From: Chryseobacterium oncorhynchi
GTDB taxonomy: Bacteria; Bacteroidota; Bacteroidia; Flavobacteriales; Weeksellaceae
DNA length: 64,000 nt
Direction: 5' to 3'
Assembly: GCF_002899895.1 (NCBI RefSeq)
Contig: NZ_PPEI02000002.1
Location: 868,001-932,000 of the forward strand
The translations under genes were made by a program, and so were the position numbers. Shown here piece after piece: positions 63,695 to 64,000 of this stretch (positions are counted from its first letter, which is position 1; every line of letters starts with the position of its first letter). A model generated the notes under the pieces. That model searched no databases. It had not been told where the DNA came from and was given only the letters and a program-made list of their open reading frames with translations.

Positions 63695-64000
63695 ATGAAA
63701 AAGTATATATACGGAGCTGCATTTTGTATGACAGCATTAGTACAGGCCCAAAACCAATGTCAGAATCCAAAGATCAATCAATTGCAGATTGTGGGAACGC
63801 ATAATTCATATGCTCAACCGGTAGATCCCAAAGTTTTGGATATGGTGAACCCAATCATTAGCGGAATGATGCAAAAATATGACAGCATGATGTCCGAAGA
63901 ACAAAAAGCTAAATTCAAAGAGTATCACCCCAACGGGATGGATCTAAAAGAAGGGTTAAATTATAACCATCCTGATTTTATAGAACAGCTGAATGCCAAT
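63695..64000 (+). CDS. Ca2+-dependent phosphoinositide-specific phospholipase C-like protein, N-terminal part (continues beyond the window)
   Basis: The first 102 residues are visible. A signal peptide (MKKYIYGAAFCMTALVQAQ) is followed by INQLQIVGTHNSYA, the start of a PI-PLC catalytic barrel in which the His of GTHNSY is a catalytic residue. LNYNHPDFIEQL follows, the segment after the next strand. Bacterial members of this family (PI-PLC-C1 type) cleave inositol-containing or other phospholipids. It starts 19 bp after the receptor stop and is most likely in the same operon. The 3' end and calcium-binding residues cannot be judged. Confidence 0.8.
   Translation, partial: MKKYIYGAAFCMTALVQAQNQCQNPKINQLQIVGTHNSYAQPVDPKVLDMVNPIISGMMQKYDSMMSEEQKAKFKEYHPNGMDLKEGLNYNHPDFIEQLNAN

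Noticed and set aside
1-64000. CRISPR array, prophage, insertion sequence, rRNA or tRNA genes
   Set aside because: None were recognised by eye; no repeated spacer pattern, transposase motif or RNA signature was seen.

Overview
The window is a stretch of bacterial chromosome from a member of the Bacteroidota, most likely a Chryseobacterium-like flavobacterium (family Weeksellaceae). The evidence is AT-rich DNA, a type IX secretion sorting domain, GldD, many SusC/TonB-type and lipoprotein signal sequences, Bacteroidota-style promoters (TTG/TTTG about 19-23 bp before TAnnTTTG) and almost no Shine-Dalgarno sequences. No rRNA, tRNA, CRISPR array, insertion sequence or prophage was recognised. Most of the window is ordinary core and lifestyle genome with high coding density.

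Layout. 1-2.6 kb: the end of lgt, an SDR oxidoreductase and a cold-shock-domain protein with a long leader. 2.7-8.7 kb: a tripartite RND efflux operon (outer-membrane factor, pump, adaptor) with a small ORF in front. 8.9-12.5 kb: SRPBCC and DUF2459 proteins, a possible 26-residue basic microprotein, queG, a rhodanese and an HD-type hydrolase. 13-16.6 kb: a T9SS cargo protein, an alpha/beta hydrolase, a nitronate monooxygenase-like enzyme and an unknown. 16.8-20.8 kb: a mutY-gldD-pfkB-surA-like run concerned with DNA repair and envelope/T9SS biogenesis. 20.9-24.7 kb: the sheath genes tssC and tssB of a Bacteroidota-type type VI secretion system, a lipoprotein, and a divergent protein with kinase-like motifs. 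24.7-34 kb: two paralogous M13 metallopeptidases, a GH18-deacetylase-GT2 fusion protein and cinA.

34.6-42.6 kb holds a LytS/LytTR two-component system whose kinase and regulator genes are separated by three small genes. Next to it are a SIMPL-domain gene and a DUF4139 (MuiA-like) gene. Three copies of a 21-bp-spaced direct repeat (ACCAAGT-N14-ACCAAGT) lie in front of these genes. Two of them sit at exactly the same distance from a shared TAATTTTA promoter element, which suggests a local regulon. This is the most notable regulatory signal in the window.

42.7-50 kb: an FAD oxidoreductase, a SpoIIAA-like protein, an MFS transporter with a divergent AraC regulator, lipA, an ECF sigma factor and tyrS. 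50-53.7 kb: a NarL-type two-component system flanked on both sides by small, apparently paralogous lipoproteins. 54-57.7 kb: a serine esterase, an aspartyl protease-PDZ protein with a membrane partner, and an L,D-transpeptidase. 57.8-64 kb: a LuxR-type regulator, a membrane-anchored AraC-type regulator, a TonB-dependent receptor, and the start of a Ca2+-dependent phosphoinositide phospholipase C-like protein that runs off the window. The last two probably form a nutrient (perhaps phosphate or inositol-phospholipid) scavenging locus.
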